Notes: generated by a model from the sequence alone, not told the origin. Shown: positions 36,034 through 46,792, counted from the first letter of the stretch. The stretch is DNA of 64,000 bases from Gammaproteobacteria bacterium (GCA_025359565.1 JANYFY010000021.1:56377-120376), one strand, 5' to 3'. Program-made: numbers and translations.

Positions 36034-38547
36034 ATGACTCGAATGTCGTGCCGAACCAAAAACCCTTGGATTCACCTGGCTGGTAGCCTAGGCAGCGTTG
36101 GGCTGCTCCTCTGCCTAGCCGGGGCCGGCTTTGCTCAAGAGGTTTCGCCGTGGCACGCGGGCCGACACCAGCGATTCAACGATAACTGGCGGTTTCATCG
36201 TGGTGAAGTGAGCGGAGCGCAGCGCCAGCCATTTGACGACTCGACCTGGAGCGCCCTAAATCTGCCGCATGACTGGGCCATCGATGGACCCTTTGATGCA
36301 AGTCTGAATCCACAGACAGGCGCACTGCCCGTATCCGGCATTGGTTGGTACCGCAAGGCGTTCACCCTGCCGACAGCGGTGCGCGGCCAGGTCGTGAGTG
36401 TGGAATTCGATGCTGCCATGGCGAATTCGCGCGTGTGGCTTAACGGAAAGGAATTGGGCGGCCGGCCCAATGGATACATCGGCTTATACTTCGACCTGAC
36501 GCCTTATCTGCGATTTGGCGGTGCCGAAAACCTCCTAGCCGTACGATTGAGCCCCGAGACCAATGCGTCTCGCTGGTACCCCGGCGCTGGAATTTATCGC
36601 AACGTATGGCTGGACATCACCGGCCCCACACACATCGCGCACTGGGGCACGCAAGTGAATGTGACGAAGTTGTCGTCCACCGTGGCCAGCGTGGCGCTGC
36701 GGACCACGCTGCGCAATGAGCGCGCTACCCCAGTCGATGTTGAACTGAACACCTCAATCGTCGATGCGAAGGGCGTTAACGTTGCCACGACACGATTGCA
36801 CGCGCGCCTTGCGGCGCGCAGCATGCGCACGATTCCCGCCATCGTAAGCGTGCCGAGTCCGAAGCATTGGGATATCGAGCACCCGTATCTCTATACGGCG
36901 ATCTCGGAAGTCATCGAGTCGACCGGGGTCGTTGATCGCTATGCGACGCCGCTGGGTATTCGTCGCATCGATTTCGACCGGGAGCGAGGCCTTGTGCTCA
37001 ACGGCCGTACGGTGCGGCTGCACGGTGTGTGCCTACATCATGACCTGGGTGCATTGGGTAGCGCGGTGAACCGCCGCGCCATCGAACGACAGCTGCAAAT
37101 CCTACAGGCGGCCGGGGTGAATGCCATCCGCACCAGCCACAATCCGCCGGCGCCCGAATTGCTGGATCTCGCCGATCGGATGGGCTTTCTGGTGCTCGAC
37201 GAAGCCTTTGACATGTGGCGAATTCCGAAATCCGCCAATGATTACAGCAAGTATTTCGATGCGTGGTCCGAGAAAGACTTGCGCGACATGGTCCGGCGCG
37301 ACCGCAATCATCCCAGCATTTTCATGTGGAGCATCGGCAACGAGATTCCCGAGCAGAGCAGTCCCACCGGGTGGCGCGAGGCACGCCGCCTCACGCGCAT
37401 CGTTCATTCTGAGGACCGATCTCGTCCGACCACTTCGGCGTTCAGCGATTGGCAGGGCGCCATACGCAACAAGCTCGCCGCTGAGGTGGACATTCCGGGA
37501 TTCAACTACTCGCCGACGCAATACCCGCAGATTCTGCGCAATCATCCGACCTGGATCATCTATGGGTCCGAGACCGCTTCCTGTGTTAGCTCTCGCGGGA
37601 CCTATCATTTTCCACTGCAAAAGTACCAGAAACACGAGTCGCTTCAATTGAGCGGCTACGACATCATCGCGCCCGCCTGGGCGTATTGCCCGGATGTGGA
37701 ATTCGACGCCCAGGAACGTTCGCCGGCCGTTTTGGGCGAGTTCGTCTGGACCGGTTTCGACTATCTGGGAGAACCCACGCCGTACTTTGCATCGGCAACC
37801 GACAGCGCCACCGATTGGCCGGCGCGAAGTTCCTATTTCGGCATGATCGACCTCGCGGGATTTCCCAAGGACCGGTACTTTCTTTATCAAAGTGTCTGGA
37901 CCAAGTCCCCGATGGTGCACCTGCTGCCGCATTGGAATTGGCCGGATCACCTCGGCCAGCCAATTCCCGTGATGGTGTATACCAATGCCGATGAAGTTGA
38001 GTTGTTTCTTAACGGCCAGTCCCTCGGTATCCAGCATGCCTTATCCGAGCGTATTCCAATTCCGGTCGGTCCCAATGTCAGCGAGAGCGGGATTTTCAAA
38101 AGCAAGTACCGGTTGCTGTGGAATGTGCCCTATGCCCCCGGGGTGCTGCTCGCCATCGCGCGGCGGCAAGGGCAAGAGGTCGCCCGCGACGCGCGGTATA
38201 CCGCAGACAGCCCCGCTAGGGTTCGGCTCATTCCCGACCGAGACCACATTTCGGCGGATGGCGATGACTTATCGTTCATCACGGCCAGAATCGAAGATGC
38301 CGCCGGCCACCTCGTTCCCACGGCTAATGATCTCATCGAATTCAAGGCACAAGGTACCGGAGGCATTGAAGCCGTGGATAACGGCAATGCCGCCAGCGTC
38401 GAACCGTTTCATGCCGACTATCGGCGAGCATTCAATGGTCTGGCGCTGCTAGTCATACGTTCCCGTGCGGGCCAAGCGGGTTCAATTGCGGTGTCGGCGC
38501 GAAGCGGAAATCTTGCGCCGGATGCGGTGAATATTGCCACTCAATAG
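36034..38547 (+). CDS. exported GH2 beta-galactosidase-type enzyme
   Basis: An 837-residue protein. A signal peptide (about 1-34, ending GAGFAQ) precedes a sugar-binding jelly roll (FNDNWRFHRG, NLPHDWAIDGPF), an Ig-like domain, a TIM barrel and C-terminal Ig-like domains. The acid/base is Glu437 in MWSIGNEIPE and the nucleophile is Glu513 in YGSETAS, the spacing expected for GH2. It would release beta-linked galactose or related sugars in the periplasm. It probably forms an operon with the NHL-type protein 24 bp downstream. Confidence 0.95.
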   Translation: MTRMSCRTKNPWIHLAGSLGSVGLLLCLAGAGFAQEVSPWHAGRHQRFNDNWRFHRGEVSGAQRQPFDDSTWSALNLPHDWAIDGPFDASLNPQTGALPVSGIGWYRKAFTLPTAVRGQVVSVEFDAAMANSRVWLNGKELGGRPNGYIGLYFDLTPYLRFGGAENLLAVRLSPETNASRWYPGAGIYRNVWLDITGPTHIAHWGTQVNVTKLSSTVASVALRTTLRNERATPVDVELNTSIVDAKGVNVATTRLHARLAARSMRTIPAIVSVPSPKHWDIEHPYLYTAISEVIESTGVVDRYATPLGIRRIDFDRERGLVLNGRTVRLHGVCLHHDLGALGSAVNRRAIERQLQILQAAGVNAIRTSHNPPAPELLDLADRMGFLVLDEAFDMWRIPKSANDYSKYFDAWSEKDLRDMVRRDRNHPSIFMWSIGNEIPEQSSPTGWREARRLTRIVHSEDRSRPTTSAFSDWQGAIRNKLAAEVDIPGFNYSPTQYPQILRNHPTWIIYGSETASCVSSRGTYHFPLQKYQKHESLQLSGYDIIAPAWAYCPDVEFDAQERSPAVLGEFVWTGFDYLGEPTPYFASATDSATDWPARSSYFGMIDLAGFPKDRYFLYQSVWTKSPMVHLLPHWNWPDHLGQPIPVMVYTNADEVELFLNGQSLGIQHALSERIPIPVGPNVSESGIFKSKYRLLWNVPYAPGVLLAIARRQGQEVARDARYTADSPARVRLIPDRDHISADGDDLSFITARIEDAAGHLVPTANDLIEFKAQGTGGIEAVDNGNAASVEPFHADYRRAFNGLALLVIRSRAGQAGSIAVSARSGNLAPDAVNIATQ

Positions 38548-38571
38548 TCGAAGAATCAGGAGACCAGAACG

Positions 38572-39606
38572 ATGAATCGGCGAGATTTACTAACTCTGAG
38601 TTCCTCCCTAATGGGACTCGCGGGATTGGCCCCAGGCATGGCGAAGTCGGATGCGGCCGTGCCGCGGCCGTGCACAGCCGGCGAGAATCTGGTTCTTGGC
38701 CAGGGCGCGCATCGCTACCGAGTGGAGCGCTCCTGGGGGACGCTAGATCCGCTTCAATATCCGATCAATGACGGCCATGGCGTGGTGGAAGATCGGAGCG
38801 GTCGAATCATCGTCCTCACCAATCACACCCAAAACAATTTGCTCGCCTACGCCAAATCGGGAGTATTCGCATCGGCGTGGGAGCATGGGTTTCCCGCAGC
38901 GCATGGATTGGAAATCACGGTCGAGAACGGCGAGGAGCGGCTGTGGATCACCGATCATGATCGACAAGTGGTGTCGAAATGCACGCTCGACGGTCGCGAG
39001 CTGCGCCGGCTGGACGCGCAGACGGTTTCAAAACCCTATCCCAACCTAGGTGATTATCACCCTACCAACGTGGCAGTGATGCCGGATGGCGATTTCTATG
39101 TGACCGACGGCTACGGATCGAACTTTATCCATCACTTGGACCCCGATTGGAAATATATCGGTACATTTGGCGGCAGCGGAACCAAGCCCGAGCAGCTCAA
39201 TACCCCGCACGCCATCTGGCACGACCCTCGGCCGGGTAAACCGCCGTTGCTGGTATGCGACCGCGGCAATGCCTGCCTCAAGGGCTTTAGCCGGGACGGG
39301 AAGTTGGAGTCCGTATTGTCCTTACCCGGCACTCAACCCAGCAATGTGTCGCTTCATGGAAATCACTTGGTGGTCGCGAGCTTGAACGCAATGGTTCTGG
39401 TACTCGATGCACAAGATCGGCTGGTCAGTGCGGTAGGAGGCATGCCGCCGGTGTATGAGAACGGAGCGCTCAAGCCCGTGCGTGTATTCAACAACGCGCT
39501 CTATCATCCGCACGATGTGCACGTTGATGCCAGCGGCAGCATTTACGTGCCGCAGTGGGATTGCAACAATACCTACCCGATCAAACTGGTCCCCGTACAC
39601 TCCTAG
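38572..39606 (+). CDS. exported NHL-repeat / six-bladed beta-propeller protein
   Basis: A 344-residue protein. The N-terminus MNRRDLLTLSSSLMGLAGLA is a Tat-like signal. Repeats such as GHGVVEDRSGRIIVLTNH, PTNVAVMPDGDFYVTDGYG and PHDVHVDASGSIYVPQWD are NHL-type propeller blades, resembling peptidylglycine-lyase-like propellers. No catalytic residues are certain. It lies 24 bp after the GH2 gene and ends 12 bp before the convergent cytochrome b gene. It may be a lyase or a sugar-binding accessory. Confidence 0.85.
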   Translation: MNRRDLLTLSSSLMGLAGLAPGMAKSDAAVPRPCTAGENLVLGQGAHRYRVERSWGTLDPLQYPINDGHGVVEDRSGRIIVLTNHTQNNLLAYAKSGVFASAWEHGFPAAHGLEITVENGEERLWITDHDRQVVSKCTLDGRELRRLDAQTVSKPYPNLGDYHPTNVAVMPDGDFYVTDGYGSNFIHHLDPDWKYIGTFGGSGTKPEQLNTPHAIWHDPRPGKPPLLVCDRGNACLKGFSRDGKLESVLSLPGTQPSNVSLHGNHLVVASLNAMVLVLDAQDRLVSAVGGMPPVYENGALKPVRVFNNALYHPHDVHVDASGSIYVPQWDCNNTYPIKLVPVHS

Positions 39607-39618
39607 GTGCCGCAACCG

Positions 39619-40338
39619 CTAGTGAACGATCCACCACACGCATCCGGCGACCCCGGCCATCAGCAACCAGGCAACCCAAGGTCGAGTAAATTGAACCCGT
39701 GCGTCGATTGGCACATTGGCACGGTTTTTCATTCCGCTGAGCATCGGGACGATGAGATTGTCGCCCTTCACGAAAAAATAAAAGAGCACTGCCACCACGT
39801 GCACCCAGGCGAGCACCAATATCAGATCGAAGAGTATTCCATGCAGTTTCGTCACCCGGTCTGAAAGCTCCGCAGTGATGAGGTACGCGAGCGGCCCTTC
39901 GAAGTGAACTCCGTCATTGGCGAAAAGCCCGGTCGATGCCTGCGCCAGCAACGCCACGAGCAACACGACGACCATCCACCCACCGGCAGGATTGTGGCCG
40001 GTGTATGCACGCCCGTGGCCGTTTTTCATGCCTATAAAATAGTTGACCACCTGGCGCGGTCCACGGACAAATTCACTGAAGCGTGCCGTCGTCGATCCCA
40101 AAAATCCCCAGCCAATCCGAAAAATAACAAGCGTAAGTAACCCCAGTCCAGAGGCTCGGTGCCATTTCATCAAGCCCCGATCCGCGGTAAAAAATGACAC
40201 GCCGAGCAACGCGACCACCAACCAATGGAAAAGCCGGATCTGAGCATCCCAGACCTTCACTGGAGCCGAGATTTCCGGTACTGCGCCGAGACGCTCAGGG
40301 TCTGGCATTGAGTGTATTCGCCATTTCGTCGTTGCCAT
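39619..40338 (-). CDS. b-type cytochrome (cytochrome b561/hydrogenase cytochrome b type)
   Basis: A 239-residue membrane protein with four to five helices carrying histidines in RLFHWLVVALL, MKWHRASGLGL, TKLHGILFDLI and LAWVHVVAV, which can hold two b hemes. NYFIGMKNGHGRAYTGHNPAG matches cytochrome b561/bacterial cytochrome b proteins. It starts at ATG 40338 inside the end of the cytochrome c gene (44 bp overlap); ATG 40308 is an alternative with 14 bp overlap. It would pass electrons between the adjacent c-type cytochrome and the quinone pool. Confidence 0.88.
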   Translation of the reverse strand: MATTKWRIHSMPDPERLGAVPEISAPVKVWDAQIRLFHWLVVALLGVSFFTADRGLMKWHRASGLGLLTLVIFRIGWGFLGSTTARFSEFVRGPRQVVNYFIGMKNGHGRAYTGHNPAGGWMVVVLLVALLAQASTGLFANDGVHFEGPLAYLITAELSDRVTKLHGILFDLILVLAWVHVVAVLFYFFVKGDNLIVPMLSGMKNRANVPIDARVQFTRPWVAWLLMAGVAGCVWWIVH

Positions 40339-41266
40339 GAATCATGACGTGCCTATCCTTAAGGGGACGTAGCGATGCCTCCGTAATGGCTGTGCCGACT
40401 ACGGTCACGGATTGCAGCTGGTTCAACGAGACAAGCGCCGGCACCATCGATCCTGAAATCCTCGTATTCGCCAGGCGCAACACCCGCAGGCGTTGCATCG
40501 TCTTGATGGCGCCGGCCGAGGCATCGGTGATAGCGGTATCGGAAAAATCCGCCCACACGATGTGGGCGCCGATTTCGACCAGCAGCGCGAGTTCCACATC
40601 GCCGAATGATCGCCCCATTGATGTCGCGTGCACCTCCAGATCGGCCGATGCGCGTGACTGATATTGAATGACATCGAGAAGCCGCCTTTGCAATGCGCGC
40701 ACTGCGTTCACATGGCTTGCACGATTATGGGTCACGGCCGTCGCGTCGATATCGGGAATGGCCACGCGCACCGGGGCCTTGGGCGCTTCGCTAAATGCCG
40801 CGGAGGGTTGTACGCCGGAGGCTCCCGCCGCAATCCACAACCTGACCACCGTAATTTCATCGCCCGACAGCGGTGCCTTGCTTTTTGGTGGCATGACCTG
40901 GTCGTTCGAGGCGGGCAACCTGATTCGCGAGAAAAGCTCACTGTCCCTAAGGTTGCCGGCCTTGATCACTTCTCCGTGCTTACCGCCGCGCACGATATAT
41001 GCCAAGTTGTCGAGCCGTAAGTTGGCCTTCTGCCGTCGTGCACCGTGGCAACTGCTACAGTGCTCCTCAAACAACGGCGCAATGCGTTGTACATAGAATG
41101 AACTTGGCGCTACGGTAGGCGGCCGTTCCAATCCCAACAATGATTTGACTGCGTGCGCCCAGTTAGGCAGGACCAGCGACAGAGTCGCAATTCCCATCAC
41201 GGTCAGCATCGCCACGTACAGGAAGTAACGTCCGGCTGACAGCCGCCCCGGTCGGAGCGTAGCCAT
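40295..41266 (-). CDS. membrane-anchored c-type cytochrome with PSCyt1-like domain
   Basis: A 323-residue protein from ATG 41266. An N-terminal membrane anchor (about 14-36) precedes a heme c site CSSCH (Cys70, Cys73, His74) in a planctomycete-type cytochrome domain with MPPKSKAPLS. The C-terminal about 120 residues contain leucine-rich-repeat-like strands (IKTMQRLRVLRLANTRISG). A TTG at 41347 would overlap the DUF1501 gene. It is the fourth gene of the GntR-led operon and is likely the electron carrier for it. Confidence 0.82.
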   Translation of the reverse strand: MATLRPGRLSAGRYFLYVAMLTVMGIATLSLVLPNWAHAVKSLLGLERPPTVAPSSFYVQRIAPLFEEHCSSCHGARRQKANLRLDNLAYIVRGGKHGEVIKAGNLRDSELFSRIRLPASNDQVMPPKSKAPLSGDEITVVRLWIAAGASGVQPSAAFSEAPKAPVRVAIPDIDATAVTHNRASHVNAVRALQRRLLDVIQYQSRASADLEVHATSMGRSFGDVELALLVEIGAHIVWADFSDTAITDASAGAIKTMQRLRVLRLANTRISGSMVPALVSLNQLQSVTVVGTAITEASLRPLKDRHVMIHGNDEMANTLNARP

Positions 41267-41327
41267 CACGTTGACTGCCGCCGCTGTGCGACGGCGGCAT
41301 CGATCCTTTTCTTCATTGCTACATTGA

Positions 41328-42863
41328 TCAAGCCAATACTTCGCCAATGATTCGCGCCGGTTTGACGCCGGTCAGTTTTTGATCCAATCCTTGGTAGGCA
41401 TAGTTGAGCTGCCGATGATCGAAACCTAAAAGGTACAGCATGGTTGCGTGCAAATCGCGGAATTCCACCGGGTTCTTAACGACGTCGTATCCCATGTCAT
41501 CGGTTTCACCGTAACTGGCGCCCGCCTTCGCACCGCCGCCCGCCATCCAAACAGTAAAAGCGCCCGGGTTATGATCGCGCCCCACGTACTCCATTTGCTG
41601 GCCATTGCGATTTTCTCGCATGGGAGTCCGTCCAAATTCGGCGCCCCAAACCACCAGTGTGTCGTCCAACATACCTCTTAGTTTGAGATCTTCCAGCAGT
41701 GCAGCGATCGGCTGGTCGACCTCCTTGCAGCGTTCGATGAATCCGATGTTGAGCGCTTCGCTTGGCTGTGATCCATGGGAGTCCCATCCCCAGTGATAGA
41801 GCTGAATGAATCGCACGCCGCGCTCCGCCAGACGCCGCGCCACGAGGCAATTGTTGGCGAAACTGGTCTTCCCCGGCGTCACGCCATAGCGAGCCTGCAC
41901 AGTAGGTGACTCGCGGTGCACATCCAGGGCATCGCTGGCATCGAGCTGCATGCGATACGCCATTTCGTATTGGGCAATGCGCGTCATCGTTTCAGGATTG
42001 CCAAATTCCGCGTAGGCTTTTTGATCCAGCTCATCGATCGCATCGAGCATCTGGCGTCTCAGTCCTCGACTGACTCCGGCAGGATTGCGCAGGTACAACA
42101 CCGGCTCCCCGCGCGATCGACACTGTACTCCTTGGTAGACACTGGGCAGAAAGCCCGCGCCCCACAATTGTTTTCCGCCGTCCGGCGACTTGCCGCCGGA
42201 GGTGAGCACGACGAAGCCCGGCAGATTTTGGTTCTCCGTGCCAAGCCCGTAGGTCACCCATGATCCGAATGAGGCATAGCCCAAGCGCGCATTGCCGGTT
42301 TGCGCCAGCAGCTGCCCCGGTCCGTGATTGAATTGATCGGTGCGCATCGAGCGAATAAAGCATAGGTCGTCGATGTGCTTTTCCAAATGCGGCAACCGAT
42401 CCGAGATCCATGCTCCGCTGTCCCCTACCTGATGAAATGGATATTGGGCGCCGAGCAATTTCGGCACTCCGCTGATGAACGCAAATCGCCGACCGGCGAG
42501 AAAGGAGGCGGGACAGTCCTGGCCGTCCAGCTCATTCAGTAGCGGCTTGTGTTCGAACAGCTCAAGCTGGCTGGGCGCCCCCGCCATATGCAGAAAGATC
42601 ACGCGCCGCGCCTTGGCGGCAAATTGCGGCGGCAGCATGGCCAGTGGCTGCGCCGCCGGTCGAGCGAAGTCCAGTCGCATATCGGTGCCGGCGGTCAGCG
42701 TCGCGGCCGGCGCAGCGCACAAGGTTCTTTGCGCCATCGTGCCTAGAAACATCGCGCCCAAGCCACTCACACAGCTGCCTAGGAACTCACGGCGGGTCTG
42801 CGCCTGGATCAGCCGCCGCTGCAGTTCGTCATTGAGGTCAACTGAGAGGTCGAATGGCGTCAT
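41328..42863 (-). CDS. DUF1501 family exported protein
   Basis: A 511-residue protein with a Tat signal ([19 protein letters not shown], residues about 23-41) followed by a DUF1501 alkaline-phosphatase-like fold: [58 protein letters not shown] and [17 protein letters not shown]1501 proteins nearly always pair with DUF1549/DUF1553 (PSD1) proteins, here 5 bp upstream. Their function is not established. Association with sulfated or complex glycan degradation is known from planctomycetes. Confidence 0.93.
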   Translation of the reverse strand: MTPFDLSVDLNDELQRRLIQAQTRREFLGSCVSGLGAMFLGTMAQRTLCAAPAATLTAGTDMRLDFARPAAQPLAMLPPQFAAKARRVIFLHMAGAPSQLELFEHKPLLNELDGQDCPASFLAGRRFAFISGVPKLLGAQYPFHQVGDSGAWISDRLPHLEKHIDDLCFIRSMRTDQFNHGPGQLLAQTGNARLGYASFGSWVTYGLGTENQNLPGFVVLTSGGKSPDGGKQLWGAGFLPSVYQGVQCRSRGEPVLYLRNPAGVSRGLRRQMLDAIDELDQKAYAEFGNPETMTRIAQYEMAYRMQLDASDALDVHRESPTVQARYGVTPGKTSFANNCLVARRLAERGVRFIQLYHWGWDSHGSQPSEALNIGFIERCKEVDQPIAALLEDLKLRGMLDDTLVVWGAEFGRTPMRENRNGQQMEYVGRDHNPGAFTVWMAGGGAKAGASYGETDDMGYDVVKNPVEFRDLHATMLYLLGFDHRQLNYAYQGLDQKLTGVKPARIIGEVLA

Positions 42864-42868
42864 GAGTA

Positions 42869-45800
42869 TTACCTGGTCAGCGCAGCGTCAAGATTCAACA
42901 AGACACCGGCCGTGGCGGTCCACGCTGCCCGTTCGTCCAGCGAATATTTTTGCCTTCCCTCGCGCAGTTTCGCATAGAACCGCTCCAGAACGGCCAGTTC
43001 ATCGGACGCAAGATCCCGAGACAATACGCGTCGCCCGCCCTCGTTGAAGCGTGCCGCGCGCATCGCGCGATCGTCGCCTCGATGCATCGTCGCAGCGGAC
43101 TTCGACGCCGCCCGCAGCATGCACTGCGCCAAGGCGCGACTGGCCTCTTGATAGACGGGGTCATTGAGGGTCACTAGCGCTTGTAAAGGCGTGTTGGTTG
43201 GAATGCGTCGCGGAAGGCTTACCACATGGTCGGCCGCATCGAATGTCGCCAGACTAGGATACAGAGCGCTGCGCTTAAGATAGGTGTATATCGAGCGGCG
43301 GTAGCGGTTGGGACCCTTGGCGTCTTTCCATTGATCCTCGTTGTAAACGGTCATCCACAGTCCCTTTGGTTGTGGAGGCATCACGGGTGGACCGCCGAGG
43401 GTGGTATTGAGCAAGCCACTTGCGAGCATGGCCTGATCGCGCACCATTTCCGCGCTGAGTCGCTGCATGGGGCCACGTGCCAGCAGGCGATTACGCGGAT
43501 CCCGCGCCAACATAGAGGGCGTAACTTTAGCGGACTGTTTGTAGGTTGCGCTGGTCACCAGTTCGCGCAATAGCGCCTTCATGTTCCAGTGGAGATCGAG
43601 TTGAAAATGCCGCGCCAACCAATCCAGCAATTCGGGGTGGCTCGGCGGCAATCCCGCGCTACCAAAATCCTCCAGCGTCTCAACCAGTCCGGTGCCGAAT
43701 AATTGCTCCCAGTAGCGGTTTACGGCGACTCGGGCCGTGAGCGGTTGATCCGGCGCAAAGAACCAATTCGACATAGCCAGCCGATTGCGCGGCGCATTAG
43801 GCGGCAACTTGGGAAAGATTCCGGGAACATCCGGTTGCAGCGGTAAACCAACCTTGGTGAGCAAATTGCCGCGTTCAAATTCCAACGTCTGGCGCTGCTC
43901 ATAGTGGGCTTGTTCCACCATGACGGGCAAAGAGACGCTGGGTATTTTTTGCATTTTCGCTTCGATGTGGGTCAGTTCCGCGAGCCGCGACATCAGGGCA
44001 TGTTGCTCTGCCGGATCGGCCCACCGGTCATCAGCGCTCATGTAAAGACGAACGCGCTTCGGCGAGGCTGGTCGAGCATCGATATCCTGATTGTTAAGGA
44101 GCTGTACCTTGAGGCGACTTCCCGGAGGTAGCTGCAAGGGGCTTTGCGGAACCGCGATGATCCAGCGCGTCTGGAATAGCTTCGAATTCGCGGCAAATCC
44201 GCTGTGGCCGCCGAGCGGAATATCATTGCTCTCCCGAAAGACATCCGGCGGTTCAACGGCGCGCTGCAAATTGGGCGCGGAATCGGGCAAAAGATACCGG
44301 AATACGACTTTTTCCTCGTGCCCGCCGGGCGCTACCACCCAAACATCAATTCGATCGACCAGAAAGCCATTTTCCGGTGAGTGACGCGCAGTCGACGAAT
44401 TTTCGGTAGGGGCTTCGATACACAAGGCCGTTACCCGTTCGCCAATCGGCACCGTGCGCAAGTCGAATACGGATCGCAGGGGAATAGTGCCCGCCGCGAG
44501 GACGCCACCGTGGTCTTCGTTAAGCGGTAACAGCTGCGAATCTCGACGCGCCTTTTTGAGATCTGCGGCGGCCCCGGTAATCGCGCCCGCATAGAATTTC
44601 TTTAAGCCCTGCGCAGAAAGGTGTTCCGGATCCGGGTTCCTGCCTCTGCGCTGCGCGCGCTCGAGTTGTGATAACTCCCGTTCCAGGGCTGGAATCTCGT
44701 TCACCATACCCCTAGCGATGGGCAGCGCGTGCCATGTCGAATTCGCCTTCCGCGCGCGCGTTTCATCGACGATGTCATGAAGCAATTGCGATTGTCGATC
44801 AGTGAGCTGCACTACTTCGTTCAGGTGAGCGGCTTGCTTGGGCACTCGTAGAATGGGCGCGTCCGACTCCAGATCCGCATCTTGCGAAGTATTAAAGTAG
44901 GCGAGAAACTTGTAATACTCGGCATGTCTGATGGGATCGTATGGATGTGAGTGGCATTGCACGCAATTCATGGTCAGGCCATTCAGCACCGACCAGGTTG
45001 TCGCCACCCGATCCATCACCGCCACCAGACGAAATTCTTCATCATCCGTACCGCCCTCATCGTTGACCGGCGTGAGACGCTGAAATGCCGTCGCGATCCG
45101 ATCGGCAAAGCTTGGATGAGGAAACAAATCCCCGGCTAGCTGCGTGATGACAAAACGGTCGTAAGGAAGATTTTGGTTGAAGGCATCGATCACCCAATCC
45201 CGATAGGGCCATGCCGGGCGGTCAGCGTCTTTTTCATATCCCCGGCTGTCGGCGTACCGGGCCAAGTCCAACCACAGCGAGGCCCATCGCTCGCCGTAAC
45301 GCGGCGAGGCCAGCAAGCGATCGACTTGCTTTTCATAGGCATCCGCCGCCTTGTCGGCCAGGAATTCGGCTAGTACTTCCGGCGTGGGCGGTAACCCCGT
45401 CAAGTCGAAGGACGCGCGACGCAGCAGGGTTTCTTTGGTTGCCTCGGGCGAAGGTTCGAGGCCCTCTCGTTCCAGCCGGGCAAGGATAAAATCATCCAGT
45501 GGTCGGATGGGCCATTGACCCTGTTTCACCACGGGCAACGCCTGCGGTTTGGGTGCGACAAAAGCCCAATGCTCGTCCCAGTGGGCACCCTCCTTGATCC
45601 ACTGCTTGAACAGCGCGATTTGTGGTGGGCTAAGTGGCGGCGCGTGGTAAGGCATGCGCACGTCCGGCTCGTTCGAAGTAATTCGAGCAATGAGCTCGGA
45701 GGCTTCCGGGTGACCCGGAACAATGGTGGGTCGACCGGAGGTGCCTTTGCCCAATGCCTCATCGCGGTAAATGAAGGAGACGTTATTTTTCTGTCGCACA

Positions 45801-45991
45801 CCGCCATGGCAGGACACACAAGTCTGATTCAGGATGGGGCGGATATCGCGGTTAAAATCCACCAACGGCGCCGGCGACTTGTGTGACGAGCTGTAGTGTG
45901 CAACGGCCAGGGCACCGGCCAGCGCAAACCCTACGCACAGTCGCGCCGGGGTAATTCCGTAGTTACTTCCGATGAAGGCCTGGATAGCCAA
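42869..45991 (-). CDS. PSD1 protein: PSCyt1-DUF1549-DUF1553 heme protein
   Basis: A 1040-residue exported protein. A signal anchor (about 15-32) precedes a cytochrome-type domain with heme motif CVSCHG (Cys58-His62), a DUF1549 domain (about 160-380, including a second CxxCH in NCVQCHSHPYDP), a middle region with Ig-like strands, and DUF1553 (about 720-990, with VNRYWEQLFGTGLVETLEDFG). The start is TTG 45991, 11 bp after the GntR stop. It forms an operon with GntR, DUF1501, cytochrome c and cytochrome b. It is likely a periplasmic redox enzyme or electron acceptor acting on a glycan; this is inference. Confidence 0.92.
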   Translation of the reverse strand: MAIQAFIGSNYGITPARLCVGFALAGALAVAHYSSSHKSPAPLVDFNRDIRPILNQTCVSCHGGVRQKNNVSFIYRDEALGKGTSGRPTIVPGHPEASELIARITSNEPDVRMPYHAPPLSPPQIALFKQWIKEGAHWDEHWAFVAPKPQALPVVKQGQWPIRPLDDFILARLEREGLEPSPEATKETLLRRASFDLTGLPPTPEVLAEFLADKAADAYEKQVDRLLASPRYGERWASLWLDLARYADSRGYEKDADRPAWPYRDWVIDAFNQNLPYDRFVITQLAGDLFPHPSFADRIATAFQRLTPVNDEGGTDDEEFRLVAVMDRVATTWSVLNGLTMNCVQCHSHPYDPIRHAEYYKFLAYFNTSQDADLESDAPILRVPKQAAHLNEVVQLTDRQSQLLHDIVDETRARKANSTWHALPIARGMVNEIPALERELSQLERAQRRGRNPDPEHLSAQGLKKFYAGAITGAAADLKKARRDSQLLPLNEDHGGVLAAGTIPLRSVFDLRTVPIGERVTALCIEAPTENSSTARHSPENGFLVDRIDVWVVAPGGHEEKVVFRYLLPDSAPNLQRAVEPPDVFRESNDIPLGGHSGFAANSKLFQTRWIIAVPQSPLQLPPGSRLKVQLLNNQDIDARPASPKRVRLYMSADDRWADPAEQHALMSRLAELTHIEAKMQKIPSVSLPVMVEQAHYEQRQTLEFERGNLLTKVGLPLQPDVPGIFPKLPPNAPRNRLAMSNWFFAPDQPLTARVAVNRYWEQLFGTGLVETLEDFGSAGLPPSHPELLDWLARHFQLDLHWNMKALLRELVTSATYKQSAKVTPSMLARDPRNRLLARGPMQRLSAEMVRDQAMLASGLLNTTLGGPPVMPPQPKGLWMTVYNEDQWKDAKGPNRYRRSIYTYLKRSALYPSLATFDAADHVVSLPRRIPTNTPLQALVTLNDPVYQEASRALAQCMLRAASKSAATMHRGDDRAMRAARFNEGGRRVLSRDLASDELAVLERFYAKLREGRQKYSLDERAAWTATAGVLLNLDAALTR

Positions 45992-46002
45992 GTCAACAGG
46001 CC

Positions 46003-46791
46003 TCAGCCGGTACGTCGCTCGAGGGTCGCCCGAAACCGATATCGATCCGGATGATAGCGCGAGGTCTCGAGGCTGATCGGTAGGCCGTCCTGCGCGGTTG
46101 TGACGCAGTTCATGCGCAACAAGCCGCGCCCGATTTTGACTCCGAGCAGTGTGGCATCGTCCGGGCTGGCATCGACTACCTCGACAAAGGCTTCAGCGCG
46201 AGTCGGTATGACCCCTTTCGACTCCAGCGCCGCGTAGATCGACCCCGTAAAATCGAAGTTCGCAGGCCACTGCACTCGACTGAGCGGCATACGTAGACGT
46301 TCAATGGCGGTCGGACGATCATCGAGCATGCGCAATCGGGAAAGATCCAGGAGCGGCGATCCGGCCGCAACGCGCAGCGATTCTGCCTCATCGATGGTCG
46401 CTTCGCGTTTATCCAACGTTAGGATGCGCGAGGAGGCAGTGAGCCCACGTTGCCGCGCCATCTGGGTAAATCCTATCAACGTGTTGAGCGGTTCACTGAC
46501 CGGGCCGCCCCGGACCTGCCAGCCGCGTCGTTCATCGGGCTCCAATACGCCGTTTTTTGCCAGCGCTTGCAGCGCGCGCCGCACCGTGAGCCGAGCGAAT
46601 CCGAGCGCTTCTGCCAATGATCGCTCCGAGGGAATACGTTGTCCCGGCAGCAATGTGCCTTGGGCAATTTCGCGCAGCAACGCATCGGCACACGTTTCAT
46701 ATAGCGAACGGGTGCTGAGTCGGGCTAGCGGCGACTCGGTGGATCGACGATGAGGCAGCTGCCGCGCCGTCTGCGCAGGCCGGCTACCCAT
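46003..46791 (-). CDS. GntR/HutC-family transcriptional regulator (UTRA)
   Basis: A 262-residue regulator. A winged-helix HTH (about 30-100; LPGQRIPSERSLAEALGFAR then LTVRRALQALAKNGVLEPD) precedes a UTRA effector domain (about 115-260; PLLDLSRLRMLDDRPTAIER, GRGLLRMNCVT). HutC-subfamily regulators bind sugar phosphates such as GlcNAc-6-P or other phosphorylated sugars. ATG 46791 is preferred, with GTG 46800 possible. It heads the PSD1/DUF1501/cytochrome operon and faces the SIS isomerase operon, so it probably controls both. Confidence 0.92.
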   Translation of the reverse strand: MGSRPAQTARQLPHRRSTESPLARLSTRSLYETCADALLREIAQGTLLPGQRIPSERSLAEALGFARLTVRRALQALAKNGVLEPDERRGWQVRGGPVSEPLNTLIGFTQMARQRGLTASSRILTLDKREATIDEAESLRVAAGSPLLDLSRLRMLDDRPTAIERLRMPLSRVQWPANFDFTGSIYAALESKGVIPTRAEAFVEVVDASPDDATLLGVKIGRGLLRMNCVTTAQDGLPISLETSRYHPDRYRFRATLERRTG

Positions 46792-46792
46792 C

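Noticed and set aside
37102..38037. 311-codon open frame antisense to the GH2 gene
   Set aside because: Both catalytic glutamates of GH2 fall in this stretch on the other strand. The antisense translation has no family features.
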